Shown here: positions 5,120 through 6,964 of the stretch, piece by piece | How the letters are laid out: the number at the start of each line of letters is the position of its first letter | Numbering within the stretch: the stretch's first letter is position 1 | Source: JBBSOW01 sp038259365 | GTDB taxonomy: Bacteria; Actinomycetota; Actinomycetes; Propionibacteriales; Propionibacteriaceae | Length of the DNA: 6,964 nucleotides | Reading direction: 5' to 3' | NCBI GenBank assembly: GCA_038259365.1 | Contig: JBBSOW010000146.1 | Coordinates: 1 to 6,964 of the forward strand | Position numbers and translations under genes: made by a program | Notes under the pieces: generated by a model | The model's input: the letters and a program-made list of their open reading frames with translations, nothing else | Told to the model about the DNA's origin: nothing | Databases searched by the model: none

Positions 5120-6781
5120 ATGGCTCGCTCGCGCAACCCACCAGTTCCGGCGGAGCCGCACCAACCGCCGACGGCGAGCCGGGTGAGGGCGCCGTGGTTC
5201 CGACGGCCGCGCACGGGGATCGCGCTCATCATCTCCGCGACCGTGTTGACCGTGTTCGTCGGCTTCCTCGGCCCGTCGGTGGTCACGTTGACTCTCGGCC
5301 CGCGGCGAGGCGCGTTCCCGCCGCCGTGGTATCTGCCGAAGGGTGTTTTCCCGGCGACGGACGAATGGCTGGCCTCGGCGATCGTGTGGCTGCTCATCAT
5401 CCTCGGCGCGGTCGGATTGTTCATCTGCCTGCGCGCCATCGGGGAGGGGTGGCGGCCCAACCTGAAGAAGCTGTTCGGCCTCGGGTTGGGGCTCAACTTC
5501 GCCGCCATCATCGTCCCTCCGCTGACCTCGGCCGACGTGCTGATGTATGCGGCGTACGGACGGCTGCAGCGAATCGGCACCGACCCCTACGACATCACCC
5601 CCGCCGAGATCTTCCGCAGCCAGTTCGATTCTGTGCTCGTGTGGACCGAGCGTCCCTGGACCGACACGCCGAGCGTGTATGGCCCGATCGTGGCCTTCAG
5701 CCAGCTCGTGGCCAACTGGTTGGGCGGTCAGAACATGCACGACATCGTGTTCTGGCTGCAGATCTTCTCCGTGGTGCCGTTCATCATCACCTGCGTGGGG
5801 ATGATCTGGCTGGCCCACGGGGATCGCGAGCTGCAAACCCGGGCCACCCTGTTCGGCATCTGCAACCCGCTGCTGATCTGGGCCGTCCCCGCCCAGGCCC
5901 ACAACGAGGCCCTCTCGGTGATGTTCGCCGTGTTCGCGGTGATGATGATGCGCAAGTCGCCCTTCGCCGCCGGCATCCTGCTCGGCCTGGCGGGCTGCGG
6001 GAAGCTGAGCATCGGGCTGTACGGGCTCGCCATGCTGTGGGCCTATCGACGCGAGCCGCGCAAGGCGCTGACCATGTGCCTGGGCGTGCTGATTCCCATG
6101 GGGCTGGCCTACGGGGTGTGGCAGCCGAACGCGCTGTTTCAGGTGCTGCGCAACACCTCCTACGTGTCCGCCGGATCATGGGTGTCGCCCGTCTACGGGA
6201 TCATCACCTCGTTCATGAGCACGACGGCGGCGAAACTGGTCCTCAACATCGCCGCGCTGGGGCTGTTGGTCATGATCGCCTGGATGCTCTCCCGCGTGCT
6301 GCCCTGGCGTCCGGCGCCCGGCCTGCCCCGTTGGGCGGACCCGCGGTCCGACCCGATCACGATCACCCTGCGCACCGCCCTGATCCTCTCGACCGCCTGG
6401 CTCACGACGTCGCTGTACACCCTCGCCTGGTACGACCTGATCGCCTGGGTGCCGCTGGCGGTCGTCGGCGGCACGCGCCTGGACAAGTTGTTCATCTGGC
6501 GTGGGTTGTTCCTCTCCCTGGCCTTCGTGCCGGGACGCTCGGTGGATCTGGGTCAAAGCCTCGACTTCGTCGCCAGTCGGGTCCGCGATACCGCCTCACC
6601 CTTAGTCCAGATCGCGGTCCTGATCGCCATCATCGTGTGGTGGTACAACAGCTGGTGGGTGCCCATCCGCCAGGCCCGCGCGGCGGGGATCGTCTTGCCG
6701 CGAGGACTGTGGGCCATGCCCCGTCGCCGCCCCCGGGACTCCGATCGCGTCGCCGCCGTTCGGCTACCGAGGCCCGAATAG
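5120..6781 (+). CDS. GT-C polytopic glycosyltransferase, probable polyprenol-phosphomannose-dependent alpha-1,6-mannosyltransferase (MptA/MptB-like)
   Basis: This 553-residue integral membrane protein has a polar, proline-rich cytoplasmic N-terminus (1-32) followed by about 11-13 hydrophobic helices, including about 33-55, 84-106, 117-134, 210-232, 282-308, 315-334, 372-390, 414-434 and 493-509. After the third helix comes TSADVLMYAAYGRLQRIGTDPYD (136-158), with the acidic residue of the first large extracytoplasmic loop, and then RPWTDTPSVYGPI (178-190). This layout is typical of GT-C mannosyltransferases that use a lipid-phosphate mannose donor. The family elongates alpha-1,6-mannan chains of lipomannan/lipoarabinomannan-type glycolipids in actinobacteria. 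The C-terminus is basic (RRRPRD). The frame is open further upstream, but ATG 5120 is chosen because GGGAGG (5110-5115) precedes it by four bases and an earlier start would run into the divergent arcA gene. The exact linkage and acceptor cannot be read from sequence. Confidence 0.85.
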   Translation: MARSRNPPVPAEPHQPPTASRVRAPWFRRPRTGIALIISATVLTVFVGFLGPSVVTLTLGPRRGAFPPPWYLPKGVFPATDEWLASAIVWLLIILGAVGLFICLRAIGEGWRPNLKKLFGLGLGLNFAAIIVPPLTSADVLMYAAYGRLQRIGTDPYDITPAEIFRSQFDSVLVWTERPWTDTPSVYGPIVAFSQLVANWLGGQNMHDIVFWLQIFSVVPFIITCVGMIWLAHGDRELQTRATLFGICNPLLIWAVPAQAHNEALSVMFAVFAVMMMRKSPFAAGILLGLAGCGKLSIGLYGLAMLWAYRREPRKALTMCLGVLIPMGLAYGVWQPNALFQVLRNTSYVSAGSWVSPVYGIITSFMSTTAAKLVLNIAALGLLVMIAWMLSRVLPWRPAPGLPRWADPRSDPITITLRTALILSTAWLTTSLYTLAWYDLIAWVPLAVVGGTRLDKLFIWRGLFLSLAFVPGRSVDLGQSLDFVASRVRDTASPLVQIAVLIAIIVWWYNSWWVPIRQARAAGIVLPRGLWAMPRRRPRDSDRVAAVRLPRPE

Positions 6782-6964
6782 CGGACGAACTCGAGTCCTT
6801 ACTGTCGACGAGGCGTGCCGTTTGTTGACGCGGAGTGTCAACGCCCTTGACGCTGCCGAGGTGGCGGCGAAGGATTCGATCAGGCCTCGCCGGAGGTCGG
6901 GAACGCCGCCCAGCACACTCGGATCGGATCGACAAGATGTCGCAACTCAGCAGAGCACAGATCG
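6782..6964. other. Non-coding or undetermined right edge
   Basis: No complete gene can be supported in these 183 bases. TTGACG (6847-6852) and AAGGAT (6870-6875) are spaced 17 bases apart, a reasonable rightward promoter. An ATG at 6937 starts MSQLSRAQI, which runs off the edge, but there is no convincing ribosome binding site. On the minus strand a frame from the edge ends at TGA 6880-6882 with a 27-residue tail (DLCSAELRHLVDPIRVCW...), which could equally be the end of a gene entering from the right. These two readings conflict and need flanking sequence. Confidence 0.3.
6824..6842. repeat. Inverted repeat downstream of the mannosyltransferase gene
   Basis: GTTGAC (6824-6829) and GTCAAC (6837-6842) are perfect complements around a seven-base loop, 43 bases after the mannosyltransferase stop. 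There is no following T-tract. The heptamer TTGACGC occurs at 6825-6831 and again at 6847-6853, exactly 22 bases apart, so the site could be an operator near a rightward promoter rather than a terminator. Confidence 0.35.

Noticed and set aside
5026..6828. A 600-codon plus-strand frame overlapping the mannosyltransferase
   Set aside because: Its translation is dominated by Arg, Ala, Gly and Pro with no membrane helices or motifs, while the overlapping frame gives a coherent GT-C membrane protein.
1..6964. CRISPR arrays, tRNA or rRNA genes, insertion sequences
   Set aside because: No regularly spaced long repeats, no tRNA-like cloverleaf or CCA-type segment, no transposase motifs or terminal inverted repeats were seen.

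Overview
The window reads as chromosomal DNA of a high-GC actinobacterium (Actinomycetota). The evidence is strong G/C preference at third codon positions, GTG starts, an arginine deiminase that closely resembles mycobacterial ArcA, a GT-C mannosyltransferase of the MptA/MptB type, and TANNNT -10 boxes placed directly before start codons (leaderless transcripts). Four TTA codons (two in the response regulator, one each in the kinase and the mannosyltransferase) argue weakly against Streptomyces. I cannot name a genus.

Layout, left to right. Bases 1-157 hold no confident gene; a 19-codon reading frame ending at base 60 may be the tail of a gene entering from the left. A small membrane-anchored protein with two cysteines lies on the minus strand (158-619). 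It is divergent from an OmpR/PhoB-type response regulator (743-1432) and its histidine kinase (1445-2746), which form a two-gene operon. The 123-base divergent gap carries half-sites (GCTAA, GTTAA, GTTAA) at an exact 11-base period, the geometry of an OmpR-family DNA-binding site, so autoregulation and co-control of the small protein are likely.

A hairpin at 2755-2781 separates the kinase from a convergent, cysteine-rich uncharacterised protein (2779-3183, minus). That gene is divergent from a DoxX-family membrane protein (3264-3728, plus), and the 80-base gap between them contains a near-perfect 10+3+10 inverted repeat. DoxX and arginine deiminase (3725-4960, minus) run tail to tail and share the tetranucleotide CTAG as overlapping stop codons. 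A GT-C glycosyltransferase (5120-6781, plus) is divergent from the deiminase. The last 183 bases contain an inverted repeat and a possible promoter but no gene I can support.

The clearest functional unit is the two-component system with its divergent small extracytoplasmic protein and the phased repeat array. The second candidate unit is the Cys-rich protein/DoxX pair with its shared operator-like palindrome, perhaps redox related. Arginine deiminase stands alone, without arcB, arcC or arcD in the window, and the mannosyltransferase is probably an independent cell-envelope gene.
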